Source: Bimastos eiseni (lineage: Eukaryota > Annelida > Clitellata > Crassiclitellata > Lumbricidae). Taken from it: a stretch of 64,000 bases of DNA. Made by a program: the position numbers and the translations under genes. Below the pieces are notes generated by a model. That model saw only the letters and a list, made by a program, of their open reading frames with translations. It was not told the origin of the DNA and searched no databases. Numbering within the stretch: position 1 is the stretch's first letter; each line of letters starts with the position of its first letter. Positions 22,125 through 33,543 of the stretch are shown piece by piece. The stretch spans positions 130,001-194,000 of the forward strand of contig OY365818.1 of assembly GCA_959347315.1 (NCBI GenBank). The letters run 5' to 3'.

Positions 22125-24023
22125 TTAGTTTTTTGTCTTGTTTTGAATTGTCTGAATAATGTTTGTAAGAATGTGTTGTTGTGTTGCCTTGGTGTAATGC
22201 ACAGTATCCTTCTCAGCTAGTACTTAGTTGGAAGGTAGGGGAGAGATGAAGGTAGCTGTAGTCTGAGACCTGAGGCGTTGGTTTAGAGTTGACAAGTTTG
22301 TCCGGAAGTTGGGTGCCAGTTCCGGGTTAATGGACACCCCCACTGTAACGACCTCCTTGGCCTTCTCTCCACAAGCGCTCAGACGGACAGGTAGAGTGGT
22401 AGTTACCCTAGTGAGATCCGGTTCGTCCTTATGGTTGATGCCCAGAGCAAGAATTAGGTGGTCCAGAGTTTGCCCAGAAGGAAGTGCCGATAGAAGAGCT
22501 GTGGTGTTATAGAAGTTGGCGCCTGAGAAGCACTCAACTTGAAAGCCCTCGGGTATATCCTCAGAGGTGATATATTTCAGATTGGAGTCCGAGACGATAA
22601 GATGCCTAGTATCAGGGAGGAGAGAGACCTTCCAAGAGTGTTTGGTCCAACCCGGGTGGTGTCTGAACCGTGAGACAGGTGTACCAGTGGGAAGGGCACT
22701 TGCGGAGGTCGGCTCGGGTGGTGGAGTGGGAGGTTGAGTCGGTGCAGTTAGAGTAGCCGAGGTGGTAGGTTTTGCCAGTTTGGCTGGAAGGCGTTGAGGC
22801 AGGGGTGCCAGTCCAGATGAAGCGGGCCGAGGTCTGACACTAGGGTCAGGTTTAGGTCCAGCAAGAGGTTTAAGGTTAGGGTTAGGTTTAGGGTTAGAAG
22901 GTTCAGTAGAAGGAGTGAAGGTGAGTGTGTTTCTAGAAGGAGAGGAAGCCGGTAATTTAGGCAGTGGACGAGAGACTTTTCTGATAGGAGAGGGGGTGCC
23001 CTCTACCACATCAGAGTCATCGTCCTCGTCAGCCACAGAAATAGGATCAAAGCGGTTGTGTGTATTGGTTGGTGAGGTTCCTATGCAGCGTTTTTTACAA
23101 GGATTGTTAGCTCTCTGGAAGCCGTCCGAGTCCACTACCTCCCTTGCCTCACTCCTATCCTCCCTAACCCCTATCACGCTGGCCTCTGCCTCTACCAGGC
23201 GTCTGGCTTGAGGTTCGGGTACCTTACGGCCCGTCCTCTTCATGACCTGCTTTACCACTACATTGATCATACCAGTCTTGTCAAGAGGGTTAGACTGTCG
23301 AAGAAGAGCCAGATTGAATTCAAGTTGGGCCGAGAAGTGTGTTTGAATGCGTGTCGTGAGTTTAGACCCAGTTTCAGAGAGGATGGCAGAGATGTCCTGT
23401 ACCACTTCAGGCGTCGGGTGCACAGGGCGGATACTGTCTGCGATGGTCTGCAGGTCCCGCTGGAGGGCGACTGGAAGAGTCCGCCAGTTGGCCTGTTGTC
23501 TCCGAAGTTGGGTAGCACGGTACAAGGCCTTGCAAGTGCCAGAGAAGTCAGGGTTGTGAGACTTGGTAGGTGGTATTGGGTTGCTAGTACGAGGTTGTGC
23601 CCAAGGTTGGTTCCTAGAAGGCGGAGGAGGGGCCAGTCCGAAAGGTTGGATGTGCGTACGTGGTAGCGCCCAAGGTGTAGGAAGAAGAACCCGTCGTTGT
23701 ACAGGGGTAGGTACCCAGGAGTGAGAAGGCGGTCCGGGAACGGGGCCATGTCCAGAAGGGTGTACCAACGGAGGGAAGGCATGGTCCATGTGAGAAGGTA
23801 GACCCTTCTCAAGCGAGTTCAAGCGACCGTTCATGGTCTCCATGGAACGGCTGAGCGTCTCCATAAGCCTTTCCATCCGTTGGAAGTCAAAGGCGGGGGC
23901 AGGGGTGGGTGCAGAAGGATTAGTAAATTGGTACTTGCCCGGTTCCATTGTCGGTGTGAAACGAAATCCTGATGTCTGCTGTTGTCGTCCGAATGTATGA
24001 TTTTGCTGTCCGAATCTCTGCAT
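22125..24023 (-). pseudogene. B2 ORF1 with premature stop
   Basis: A G-to-T change at 22225 on the + strand turns Ser 600 (TCA) into TAA. The product would be 599 aa, lacking the last 33 residues with the DTVH block of the SGNH-like domain and ending before the frameshift heptamer. Everything upstream is intact. Confidence 0.9.
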
Positions 24024-24270
24024 TTCTGTTCTCCGTAGAATAATCTTTTTTTGATTTATGTAGAAGTTCTAGGAAAAGTTTCTAAAAGTTTCTAAAATCG
24101 TTAACTATAATCCTTGTGCTAATTTACTGTAAGTTCTCTAAACTTTGTGTTAGTTTAATGTAAAAGAAGAACAACACTAGGTAACTTTTCGTTAATTTAA
24201 TGTAAAAAGAAGAGCAATCAATAGATAACTTTTTCTTTCTTTAATAAATTCAATCTAATTTTAGAGCTAA

Positions 24271-24328
24271 CTTAAACCTTTCGCGACGTTTCGTCAGTTT
24301 CGACTTCATCAGGCTAGTAATGTTTAAA
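24271..24328 (-). ncRNA. Type I hammerhead ribozyme (B2)
   Basis: Identical to the B1 ribozyme. Confidence 0.87.
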
Positions 24329-24342
24329 GATAAATGTTCGGT

Positions 24343-24353
24343 TTATATACTGT
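24343..24353 (-). promoter_or_regulatory. TATA-like box (B2)
   Basis: ACAGTATATAA at the same place as in B1. Confidence 0.58.
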
Positions 24354-25154
24354 CCGCTGTTTGTCTATTTTTACCTAACGAGGCACGCTGGGCTAGGCCA
24401 ACGCCCGGCGGCCTCTTCTTTACTATTTGTTTGTTCGGTTTGTTTGTTCAGTAGTTAACTGTGACACGGCTTCGGCAGGCGCGGTCCCTTTGACATGGCT
24501 TCTGTAGATGCGATCGCTGTGACACGCTTCCGCTGATGACGCGTCAGGTAAGTATTATTAATCTAAGTGTTATTAGGATAAGTATTATGAGTAACAGTTA
24601 TTGTAGAATTAAGTGTCAGGTTCGTATTATTAATCTAAGCATTATTAGGATAAGTATTTATCGAGTTAAGTGTCAGTGTAATTATGTGTGTTTCTTTCTC
24701 CGCTGGTCCACCAATGAACTCCTAGGCGCTGGCAGGTTTAGGTTTTAGGTGGCGAATCAAACGAATGATTGGTAAGCACTGGCACAATTCGTTCATCAGT
24801 GGGTCAGCGGCCGGCGTTGTGTAGGTAGGTTAGATGAGATGGTGTCCGGTGGTAGGTTGGTCAGCTGGCGTGTGGGTTCGGTGTATGATGAATTGTTGAG
24901 TCCGTGTGGTGTGTATGGTCGCTGAGGTCCTGCAGACGGTACCTAAAAAAGAGATATTTTTAAGTGTAGTAACTGTTGCTATTGGCATGATGGTGATATT
25001 TTTCTATTGAGTGATCGATTACGTTAAAAAGTGTTTTAGCAATAGGTGCATTATTCTTACTTAATATATTGGTAGTATGTTAGGGTTAAGGTTAGGGTTA
25101 GGGTTAGTGTTAGGTTTTAGGGTTAGGGTTAGAGTCAGGTAAGTATTTATTAAT

Positions 25155-27542
25155 CTAATCATTATTAGGATAAGTATTATGAGGAACAGTTATCAGATTA
25201 GCTGGCGTGTGGAGTCCATGTAGTCCGGTGTATGATGAGTTGTTGAGTCCGTGTGGTGTGTAGGTGACGAGTTCCTGCTGCCAATGGTCGCTGAGGTCCT
25301 GCAGACGGTATTGGAACATTATCGGTTGAAACCTAAAAAGAGACATTTCAAGTGCAGTAACTGTTGCTATTGGCATGATGGTGATATTTTCTATCGAGTG
25401 ATCGATTAGGTTAAAGTGTTTAGCAATAGGTGTATTATTCTTATTTATTATATTTGTAGTATGGTCTTCGAATATTTCTGATAGTTTACCCTGTGTGAGT
25501 TCAACGTATTGTTTGGAACACAAATTGCATGTGACTAGATAAATTATGTTTGTGCTTTGACAGTCTAGTTGTTTGTTGATGTTGTATTGTCTTCGTGTGT
25601 ATGTGCTTGTGAATTTCTTTGCCACCGTTATAAAAGGACACGTTTGGCAGTTGGTTGCATTACATTTATTTGATCCTATTTGTTTGTTTGTGTTTTTTAT
25701 AGTTCTAGGTTTACGTGGTGCTAGAAGTTCGCCTAAGTTCCTATTCCTAGAGTATGCTGGTATTATACGGTAATGTTTAAATGTTTCATTTTGTAGTAGT
25801 AGTTTTTTCCATTCGTAAAAGATGCGTGCCGACAATGGGTTGTATTGGATGACTATTGGTAATAGATTGTCTGTTTTAGTATTATTTTTGGTACGTGTTG
25901 TATGGTTGTTCCATATATTATATTTAATTTCTCTTAGTGTTCGCTTGCTATACCCGCGTTGTATTAGGCTGTCAAATAGTATTTTACATGAGTTGTCAAA
26001 ATCTTTTTTATATGATGATAGTCTCTTGAACCTAAGAATTTGTGATTTTAATATGCCTGTGAATGTGTGCTTTGGGTGAAATGATGAGCTATGTAATAGT
26101 TGGTGTGTATCTGTTTCCTTGAAATATACTTTTGTTTGTAAAGTTATCGTGTCTTTGTCGTTGTGCTTAAATATGGTTGTATCTAGAAAGTTTATTTCTG
26201 TGTCACTATATGTTAGGGTTATCTTAATATCTGGAATTAGAGAGTTTAAAAATGTTTCGTATTGTTTCAGCTGTTCTATTGTCCCAGGCCAGAGAAAGAA
26301 GATGTCATCCAAGAATCTGAAGAAATCAAGTGGATTGATGTAAAAGTCCTCTCTCGCTTGGCGATCGAATTCTATTAGGTATAGGTTCGCTAGATTAGGT
26401 GCAAAGGTCTTACCCATGGCTGTCCCAAAGATTTGTAAGAAGAGTTTATTACAGAATGAGAAGTCATTGTTTTTTAAGGCTATTTCCAGTAATTCTAGAA
26501 GTTCAGCGGCCGGTCTTCTGTGGTCAGGGTATTTAATAAAGAATTCTTTGACAGTAGATATAGTTCGGTCTATGTTCATATTTGTATATAGGGCTGTGAC
26601 GTCGCCTGTGACTAATATGTAGTGTTGTTGTATTTGGGTGTTTCTAATTTTCTGTATAAAATCATATGTGTCTTTAATGTATGAGGGATGTTTGTTTGCA
26701 AGTGGTTTAAGATACGAATCTATGTATTCACTTATTCTTCTGGACTCTGTGGCACAATCCCCCACGATCGGTCTTCCCTCTGGCATATCAGGTAGTGTCC
26801 ATTTGTTAATTGGTTTGTGTATTTTAGGTAAAAGGTAAAATTTTCTGTCTTTATCCGTACTTTTAGCGCTAAGAAATTGATATTGTTCTGTACTAATGTA
26901 CTTTGTTTGGCGAAGTTTTTTTAGTATTTGATTGATTTTGGTGATAGTTTCTTCTTTTAATGGTCTTTCAATTGTTTTATAGTATTTAGTATTATCTAAT
27001 TGCCTACTTGCCTCTGTAATATATGACTGCTTATTTAGTACGCACACCATTCCTCCCTTGTCTGCTGGTTTAATTATTATATTCTCATTGTTACGTAACT
27101 TGTATATTGATTTAAGTTGGTTTTTGGTTAGGTTATTTTGTTGGGTTCTAAACATATAGGTATTGTTAATGATTGGTTGTCTTTTTAGGATTGCTTCTGT
27201 AGTACTTTTTAGGTTATTTACGAGTAGTTTAGTACTTTTCGATAAATGTTTGTCCTTTGGTATCCATGTGCTGGGTTCTGTGAATTTTTTTATTTTTATA
27301 TCTTGTTGTGTTTGGCTATCATCTCCGAAATAGTCTCTTAATTTTATTGACCTAGTTAGTTTGTGTAGGCTAGTTTCTATATCATTAAAATGGATTTTGT
27401 TAGTCGTTGGTATGAAGGCTAAGCCCCGGTCAAGAAGGCTTCTGTCGTCCTTACTTAGAGTTATTTTGGATAGGTTCATTGTATAAGTAATTGGTTTGTG
27501 TGTATCGTTATTCATCTCTGTATTTCGAATTATGTGGCTTAG
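25155..27542 (-). CDS. B3 ORF2, PLE reverse transcriptase with degenerate GIY-YIG domain
   Basis: Predicted protein identical to B1 ORF2, including the Glu 672 and Ile 681 substitutions. The frame is open from the heptamer at 27542-27548. Confidence 0.94.
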   Translation of the reverse strand, partial: LSHIIRNTEMNNDTHKPITYTMNLSKITLSKDDRSLLDRGLAFIPTTNKIHFNDIETSLHKLTRSIKLRDYFGDDSQTQQDIKIKKFTEPSTWIPKDKHLSKSTKLLVNNLKSTTEAILKRQPIINNTYMFRTQQNNLTKNQLKSIYKLRNNENIIIKPADKGGMVCVLNKQSYITEASRQLDNTKYYKTIERPLKEETITKINQILKKLRQTKYISTEQYQFLSAKSTDKDRKFYLLPKIHKPINKWTLPDMPEGRPIVGDCATESRRISEYIDSYLKPLANKHPSYIKDTYDFIQKIRNTQIQQHYILVTGDVTALYTNMNIDRTISTVKEFFIKYPDHRRPAAELLELLEIALKNNDFSFCNKLFLQIFGTAMGKTFAPNLANLYLIEFDRQAREDFYINPLDFFRFLDDIFFLWPGTIEQLKQYETFLNSLIPDIKITLTYSDTEINFLDTTIFKHNDKDTITLQTKVYFKETDTHQLLHSSSFHPKHTFTGILKSQILRFKRLSSYKKDFDNSCKILFDSLIQRGYSKRTLREIKYNIWNNHTTRTKNNTKTDNLLPIVIQYNPLSARIFYEWKKLLLQNETFKHYRIIPAYSRNRNLGELLAPRKPRTIKNTNKQIGSNKCNATNCQTCPFITVAKKFTSTYTRRQYNINKQLDCQSTNIIYLVTCNLCSKQYVELTQGKLSEIFEDHTTNIINKNNTPIAKHFNLIDHSIENITIMPIATVTALEMSLFRFQPIMFQYRLQDLSDHWQQELVTYTPHGLNNSSYTGLHGLHTPANLITVPHNTYPNND

Positions 27543-29437
27543 TTTTTTGTCTTGTTTTGAATTGTCTGAATAATGTTTGTAAGAATGTGTTGTTGTGTTG
27601 CCTTGGTGTAATGCACAGTATCCTTCTCAGCTAGTACTGAGTTGGAAGGTAGGGGAGAGATGAAGGTAGCTGTAGTCTGAGACCTGAGGCGTTGGTTTAG
27701 AGTTGACAAGTTTGTCCGGAAGTTGGGTGCCAGTTCCGGGTTAATGGACACCCCCACTGTAACGACCTCCTTGGCCTTCTCTCCACAAGCGCTCAGACGG
27801 ACAGGTAGAGTGGTAGTTACCCTAGTGAGATCCGGTTCGTCCTTATGGTTGATGCCCAGAGCAAGAATTAGGTGGTCCAGAGTTTGCCCAGAAGGAAGTG
27901 CCGATAGAAGAGCTGTGGTGTTATAGAAGTTGGCGCCTGAGAAGCACTCAACTTGAAAGCCCTCGGGTATATCCTCAGAGGTGATATATTTCAGATTGGA
28001 GTCCGAGACGATAAGATGCCTAGTATCAGGGAGGAGAGAGACCTTCCAAGAGTGTTTGGTCCAACCCGGGTGGTGTCTGAACCGTGAGACAGGTGTACCA
28101 GTGGGAAGGGCACTTGCGGAGGTCGGCTCGGGTGGTGGAGTGGGAGGTTGAGTCGGTGCAGTTAGAGTAGCCGAGGTGGTAGGTTTTGCCAGTTTGGCTG
28201 GAAGGCGTTGAGGCAGGGGTGCCAGTCCAGATGAAGCGGGCCGAGGTCTGACACTAGGGTCAGGTTTAGGTCCAGCAAGAGGTTTAAGGTTAGGGTTAGG
28301 TTTAGGGTTAGAAGGTTCAGTAGAAGGAGTGAAGGTGAGTGTGTTTCTAGAAGGAGAGGAAGCCGGTAATTTAGGCAGTGGACGAGAGACTTTTCTGATA
28401 GGAGAGGGGGTGCCCTCTACCACATCAGAGTCATCGTCCTCGTCAGCCACAGAAATAGGATCAAAGCGGTTGTGTGTATTGGTTGGTGAGGTTCCTATGC
28501 AGCGTTTTTTACAAGGATTGTTAGCTCTCTGGAAGCCGTCCGAGTCCACTACCTCCCTTGCCTCACTCCTATCCTCCCTAACCCCTATCACGCTGGCCTC
28601 TGCCTCTACCAGGCGTCTGGCTTGAGGTTCGGGTACCTTACGGCCCGTCCTCTTCATGACCTGCTTTACCACTACATTGATCATACCAGTCTTGTCAAGA
28701 GGGTTAGACTGTCGAAGAAGAGCCAGATTGAATTCAAGTTGGGCCGAGAAGTGTGTTTGAATGCGTGTCGTGAGTTTAGACCCAGTTTCAGAGAGGATGG
28801 CAGAGATGTCCTGTACCACTTCAGGCGTCGGGTGCACAGGGCGGATACTGTCTGCGATGGTCTGCAGGTCCCGCTGGAGGGCGACTGGAAGAGTCCGCCA
28901 GTTGGCCTGTTGTCTCCGAAGTTGGGTAGCACGGTACAAGGCCTTGCAAGTGCCAGAGAAGTCAGGGTTGTGAGACTTGGTAGGTGGTATTGGGTTGCTA
29001 GTACGAGGTTGTGCCCAAGGTTGGTTCCTAGAAGGCGGAGGAGGGGCCAGTCCGAAAGGTTGGATGTGCGTACGTGGTAGCGCCCAAGGTGTAGGAAGAA
29101 GAACCCGTCGTTGTACAGGGGTAGGTACCCAGGAGTGAGAAGGCGGTCCGGGAACGGGGCCATGTCCAGAAGGGTGTACCAACGGAGGGAAGGCATGGTC
29201 CATGTGAGAAGGTAGACCCTTCTCAAGCGAGTTCAAGCGACCGTTCATGGTCTCCATGGAACGGCTGAGCGTCTCCATAAGCCTTTCCATCCGTTGGAAG
29301 TCAAAGGCGGGGGCAGGGGTGGGTGCAGAAGGATTAGTAAATTGGTACTTGCCCGGTTCCATTGTCGGTGTGAAACGAAATCCTGATGTCTGCTGTTGTC
29401 GTCCGAATGTATGATTTTGCTGTCCGAATCTCTGCAT
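27539..29437 (-). CDS. B3 ORF1, Gag-like/SGNH-like protein
   Basis: 632 aa, predicted protein identical to B1 ORF1, full SGNH-like block set, ending in the slippery heptamer and UAA. Confidence 0.85.
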   Translation of the reverse strand: MQRFGQQNHTFGRQQQTSGFRFTPTMEPGKYQFTNPSAPTPAPAFDFQRMERLMETLSRSMETMNGRLNSLEKGLPSHMDHAFPPLVHPSGHGPVPGPPSHSWVPTPVQRRVLLPTPWALPRTHIQPFGLAPPPPSRNQPWAQPRTSNPIPPTKSHNPDFSGTCKALYRATQLRRQQANWRTLPVALQRDLQTIADSIRPVHPTPEVVQDISAILSETGSKLTTRIQTHFSAQLEFNLALLRQSNPLDKTGMINVVVKQVMKRTGRKVPEPQARRLVEAEASVIGVREDRSEAREVVDSDGFQRANNPCKKRCIGTSPTNTHNRFDPISVADEDDDSDVVEGTPSPIRKVSRPLPKLPASSPSRNTLTFTPSTEPSNPKPNPNLKPLAGPKPDPSVRPRPASSGLAPLPQRLPAKLAKPTTSATLTAPTQPPTPPPEPTSASALPTGTPVSRFRHHPGWTKHSWKVSLLPDTRHLIVSDSNLKYITSEDIPEGFQVECFSGANFYNTTALLSALPSGQTLDHLILALGINHKDEPDLTRVTTTLPVRLSACGEKAKEVVTVGVSINPELAPNFRTNLSTLNQRLRSQTTATFISPLPSNSVLAEKDTVHYTKATQQHILTNIIQTIQNKTKN

Positions 29438-29684
29438 TTCTGTTCTCCGTAGAATAATCTTTTTTTGATTTATGTAGAAGTTCTAGGAAAAGTTTCTAAA
29501 AGTTTCTAAAATCGTTAACTATAATCCTTGTGCTAATTTACTGTAAGTTCTCTAAACTTTGTGTTAGTTTAATGTAAAAGAAGAACAACACTAGGTAACT
29601 TTTCGCTAATTTAATGTAAAAAGAAGAGCAATCAATAGATAACTTTTTCTTTCTTTAATAAATTCAATCTAATTTTAGAGCTAA

Positions 29685-29742
29685 CTTAAACCTTTCGCGA
29701 CGTTTCGTCAGTTTCGACTTCATCAGGCTAGTAATGTTTAAA
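29685..29742 (-). ncRNA. Type I hammerhead ribozyme (B3)
   Basis: Identical to the B1 ribozyme. Confidence 0.87.
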
Positions 29743-29756
29743 GATAAATGTTCGGT

Positions 29757-29767
29757 TTATATACTGT
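29757..29767 (-). promoter_or_regulatory. TATA-like box (B3)
   Basis: ACAGTATATAA at the same place as in B1. Confidence 0.58.
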
Positions 29768-30574
29768 CCGCTGTTTGTCTATTTTTACCTAACGAGGCAC
29801 GCTGGGCTAGGCCAACGCCCGGCGGCCTCTTCTTTACTATTTGTTTGTTCGGTTTGTTTGTTCAGTAGTTAACTGTGACACGGCTTCGGCAGGCGCGGTC
29901 CCTTTGACATGGCTTCTGTAGATGCGATCGCTGTGACACGCTTCCGCTGATGACGCGTCAGGTAAGTATTATTAATCTAAGTGTTATTAGGATAAGTATT
30001 ATGAGTAACAGTTATTGTAGAATTAAGTGTCAGGTTCGTATTATTAATCTAAGCATTATTAGGATAAGTATTTATCGAGTTAAGTGTCAGTGTAATTATG
30101 TGTGTTTCTTTCTCCGCTGGTCCACCAATGAACTCCTAGGCGCTGGCAGGTTTAGGTTTTAGGTGGCGAATCAAACGAATGATTGGTAAGCACTGGCACA
30201 ATTCGTTCATCAGTGGGTCAGCGGCCGGCGTTGTGTAGGTAGGTTAGATGAGATGGTGTCCGGTGGTAGGTTGGTCAGCTGGCGTGTGGGTTCGGTGTAT
30301 GATGAATTGTTGAGTCCGTGTGGTGTGTATGGTCGCTGAGGTCCTGCAGACGGTACCTAAAAAAGAGATATTTTTAAGTGTAGTAACTGTTGCTATTGGC
30401 ATGATGGTGATATTTTTCTAATGAGTGATCGATTACGTTAAAAAGTGTTTTAGCAATAGGTGCATTATTCTTACTTAATATATTGGTAGTATGTTAGGGT
30501 TAAGGTTAGGGTTAGGGTTAGGGTTAGTGTTAGGTTTTAGGGTTAGGGTTAGAGTCAGGTAAGTATTTATTAAT

Positions 30575-32992
30575 CTAATCATTATTAGGATAAGTATTAT
30601 GAGGAACAGTTATCAGATTAGCTGGCGTGTGGAGTCCATGTAGTCCGGTGTATGATGAGTTGTTGAGTCCGTGTGGTGTGTAGGTGACGAGTTCCTGCTG
30701 CCAATGGTCGCTGAGGTCCTGCAGACGGTATTGGAACATTATCGGGTCCTGCAGACGGTATTGGAACATTATCGGTTGAAACCTAAAAAGAGACATTTCA
30801 AGTGCAGTAACTGTTGCTATTGGCATGATGGTGATATTTTCTATCGAGTGATCGATTAGGTTAAAGTGTTTAGCAATAGGTGTATTATTCTTATTTATTA
30901 TATTTGTAGTATGGTCTTCGAATATTTCTGATAGTTTACCCTGTGTGAGTTCAACGTATTGTTTGGAACACAAATTGCATGTGACTAGATAAATTATGTT
31001 TGTGCTTTGACAGTCTAGTTGTTTGTTGATGTTGTATTGTCTTCGTGTGTATGTGCTTGTGAATTTCTTTGCCACCGTTATAAAAGGACACGTTTGGCAG
31101 TTGGTTGCATTACATTTATTTGATCCTATTTGTTTGTTTGTGTTTTTTATAGTTCTAGGTTTACGTGGTGCTAGAAGTTCGCCTAAGTTCCTATTCCTAG
31201 AGTATGCTGGTATTATACGGTAATGTTTAAATGTTTCATTTTGTAGTAGTAGTTTTTTCCATTCGTAAAAGATGCGTGCCGACAATGGGTTGTATTGGAT
31301 GACTATTGGTAATAGATTGTCTGTTTTAGTATTATTTTTGGTACGTGTTGTATGGTTGTTCCATATATTATATTTAATTTCTCTTAGTGTTCGCTTGCTA
31401 TACCCGCGTTGTATTAGGCTGTCAAATAGTATTTTACATGAGTTGTCAAAATCTTTTTTATATGATGATAGTCTCTTGAACCTAAGAATTTGTGATTTTA
31501 ATATGCCTGTGAATGTGTGCTTTGGGTGAAATGATGAGCTATGTAATAGTTGGTGTGTATCTGTTTCCTTGAAATATACTTTTGTTTGTAAAGTTATCGT
31601 GTCTTTGTCGTTGTGCTTAAATATGGTTGTATCTAGAAAGTTTATTTCTGTGTCACTATATGTTAGGGTTATCTTAATATCTGGAATTAGAGAGTTTAAA
31701 AATGTTTCGTATTGTTTCAGCTGTTCTATTGTCCCAGGCCAGAGAAAGAAGATGTCATCCAAGAATCTGAAGAAATCAAGTGGATTGATGTAAAAGTCCT
31801 CTCTCGCTTGGCGATCGAATTCTATTAGGTATAGGTTCGCTAGATTAGGTGCAAAGGTCTTACCCATGGCTGTCCCAAAGATTTGTAAGAAGAGTTTATT
31901 ACAGAATGAGAAGTCATTGTTTTTTAAGGCTATTTCCAGTAATTCTAGAAGTTCAGCGGCCGGTCTTCTGTGGTCAGGGTATTTAATAAAGAATTCTTTG
32001 ACAGTAGATATAGTTCGGTCTATGTTCATATTTGTATATAGGGCTGTGACGTCGCCTGTGACTAATATGTAGTGTTGTTGTATTTGGGTGTTTCTAATTT
32101 TCTGTATAAAATCATATGTGTCTTTAATGTATGAGGGATGTTTGTTTGCAAGTGGTTTAAGATACGAATCTATGTATTCACTTATTCTTCTGGACTCTGT
32201 GGCACAATCCCCCACGATCGGTCTTCCCTCTGGCATATCAGGTAGTGTCCATTTGTTAATTGGTTTGTGTATTTTAGGTAAAAGGTAAAATTTTCTGTCT
32301 TTATCCGTACTTTTAGCGCTAAGAAATTGATATTGTTCTGTACTAATGTACTTTGTTTGGCGAAGTTTTTTTAGTATTTGATTGATTTTGGTGATAGTTT
32401 CTTCTTTTAATGGTCTTTCAATTGTTTTATAGTATTTAGTATTATCTAATTGCCTACTTGCCTCTGTAATATATGACTGCTTATTTAGTACGCACACCAT
32501 TCCTCCCTTGTCTGCTGGTTTAATTATTATATTCTCATTGTTACGTAACTTGTATATTGATTTAAGTTGGTTTTTGGTTAGGTTATTTTGTTGGGTTCTA
32601 AACATATAGGTATTGTTAATGATTGGTTGTCTTTTTAGGATTGCTTCTGTAGTACTTTTTAGGTTATTTACGAGTAGTTTAGTACTTTTCGATAAATGTT
32701 TGTCCTTTGGTATCCATGTGCTGGGTTCTGTGAATTTTTTTATTTTTATATCTTGTTGTGTTTGGCTATCATCTCCGAAATAGTCTCTTAATTTTATTGA
32801 CCTAGTTAGTTTGTGTAGGCTAGTTTCTATATCATTAAAATGGATTTTGTTAGTCGTTGGTATGAAGGCTAAGCCCCGGTCAAGAAGGCTTCTGTCGTCC
32901 TTACTTAGAGTTATTTTGGATAGGTTCATTGTATAAGTAATTGGTTTGTGTGTATCGTTATTCATCTCTGTATTTCGAATTATGTGGCTTAG
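30575..32992 (-). CDS. B4 ORF2, PLE reverse transcriptase with 10-residue duplication
   Basis: 796 aa from the ATG at 32965. A perfect 30 bp tandem duplication (30715-30744 and 30745-30774) repeats PIMFQYRLQD near residue 730 without changing the frame. RT motifs are intact. The element has no promoter of its own. Confidence 0.93.
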   Translation of the reverse strand, partial: LSHIIRNTEMNNDTHKPITYTMNLSKITLSKDDRSLLDRGLAFIPTTNKIHFNDIETSLHKLTRSIKLRDYFGDDSQTQQDIKIKKFTEPSTWIPKDKHLSKSTKLLVNNLKSTTEAILKRQPIINNTYMFRTQQNNLTKNQLKSIYKLRNNENIIIKPADKGGMVCVLNKQSYITEASRQLDNTKYYKTIERPLKEETITKINQILKKLRQTKYISTEQYQFLSAKSTDKDRKFYLLPKIHKPINKWTLPDMPEGRPIVGDCATESRRISEYIDSYLKPLANKHPSYIKDTYDFIQKIRNTQIQQHYILVTGDVTALYTNMNIDRTISTVKEFFIKYPDHRRPAAELLELLEIALKNNDFSFCNKLFLQIFGTAMGKTFAPNLANLYLIEFDRQAREDFYINPLDFFRFLDDIFFLWPGTIEQLKQYETFLNSLIPDIKITLTYSDTEINFLDTTIFKHNDKDTITLQTKVYFKETDTHQLLHSSSFHPKHTFTGILKSQILRFKRLSSYKKDFDNSCKILFDSLIQRGYSKRTLREIKYNIWNNHTTRTKNNTKTDNLLPIVIQYNPLSARIFYEWKKLLLQNETFKHYRIIPAYSRNRNLGELLAPRKPRTIKNTNKQIGSNKCNATNCQTCPFITVAKKFTSTYTRRQYNINKQLDCQSTNIIYLVTCNLCSKQYVELTQGKLSEIFEDHTTNIINKNNTPIAKHFNLIDHSIENITIMPIATVTALEMSLFRFQPIMFQYRLQDPIMFQYRLQDLSDHWQQELVTYTPHGLNNSSYTGLHGLHTPANLITVPHNTYPNND

Positions 32993-33543
32993 TTTTTTGT
33001 CTTGTTTTGAATTGTCTGAATAATGTTTGTAAGAATGTGTTGTTGTGTTGCCTTGGTGTAATGCACAGTATCCTTCTCAGCTAGTACTGAGTTGGAAGGT
33101 AGGGGAGAGATGAAGGTAGCTGTAGTCTGAGACCTGAGGCGTTGGTTTAGAGTTGACAAGTTTGTCCGGAAGTTGGGTGCCAGTTCCGGGTTAATGGACA
33201 CCCCCACTGTAACGACCTCCTTGGCCTTCTCTCCACAAGCGCTCAGACGGACAGGTAGAGTGGTAGTTACCCTAGTGAGATCCGGTTCGTCCTTATGGTT
33301 GATGCCCAGAGCAAGAATTAGGTGGTCCAGAGTTTGCCCAGAAGGAAGTGCCGATAGAAGAGCTGTGGTGTTATAGAAGTTGGCGCCTGAGAAGCACTCA
33401 ACTTGAAAGCCCTCGGGTATATCCTCAGAGGTGATATATTTCAGATTGGAGTCCGAGACGATAAGATGCCTAGTATCAGGGAGGAGAGAGACCTTCCAAG
33501 AGTGTTTGGTCCAACCCGGGTGGTGTCTGAACCGTGAGACAGG
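32989..33543 (-). pseudogene. B4 ORF1, C-terminal SGNH-like fragment
   Basis: Encodes the last 185 or so residues, from about VSRFRHH to the end, with the complete SGNH-like domain (SDSN, GINH, DTVH). Upstream the frame runs on through 2.7 kb of CCCTAA as alternating Asn-Pro; that extension is an accident of the telomeric repeat and not a gene. Confidence 0.88.

Larger units (their letters stand above)
19318..24737 (-). mobile_element. Penelope-like element B2 (ORF1 nonsense mutation)
   Basis: 5420 bp, nearly identical to B1. Differences include A instead of T at 19587, T instead of G in the run after it, and the stop-creating change at 22225. Confidence 0.94.
24738..30151 (-). mobile_element. 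Penelope-like element B3 (complete)
   Basis: 5414 bp; one telomeric unit fewer in the 3' UTR tract, and C instead of T in the leader at about 29607. Both ORFs are open, so B1 and B3 are the two fully intact B copies. Confidence 0.95.
30152..33543 (-). mobile_element. Penelope-like element B4 (5'-truncated)
   Basis: Follows B1 from the 3' end to GTGAGACAGG inside ORF1, then passes without a break into TTAGGG repeats. The last three B bases AGG also fit the telomeric repeat, so the join has 3 nt microhomology. Promoter, ribozyme and about two thirds of ORF1 are missing. Confidence 0.95.
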
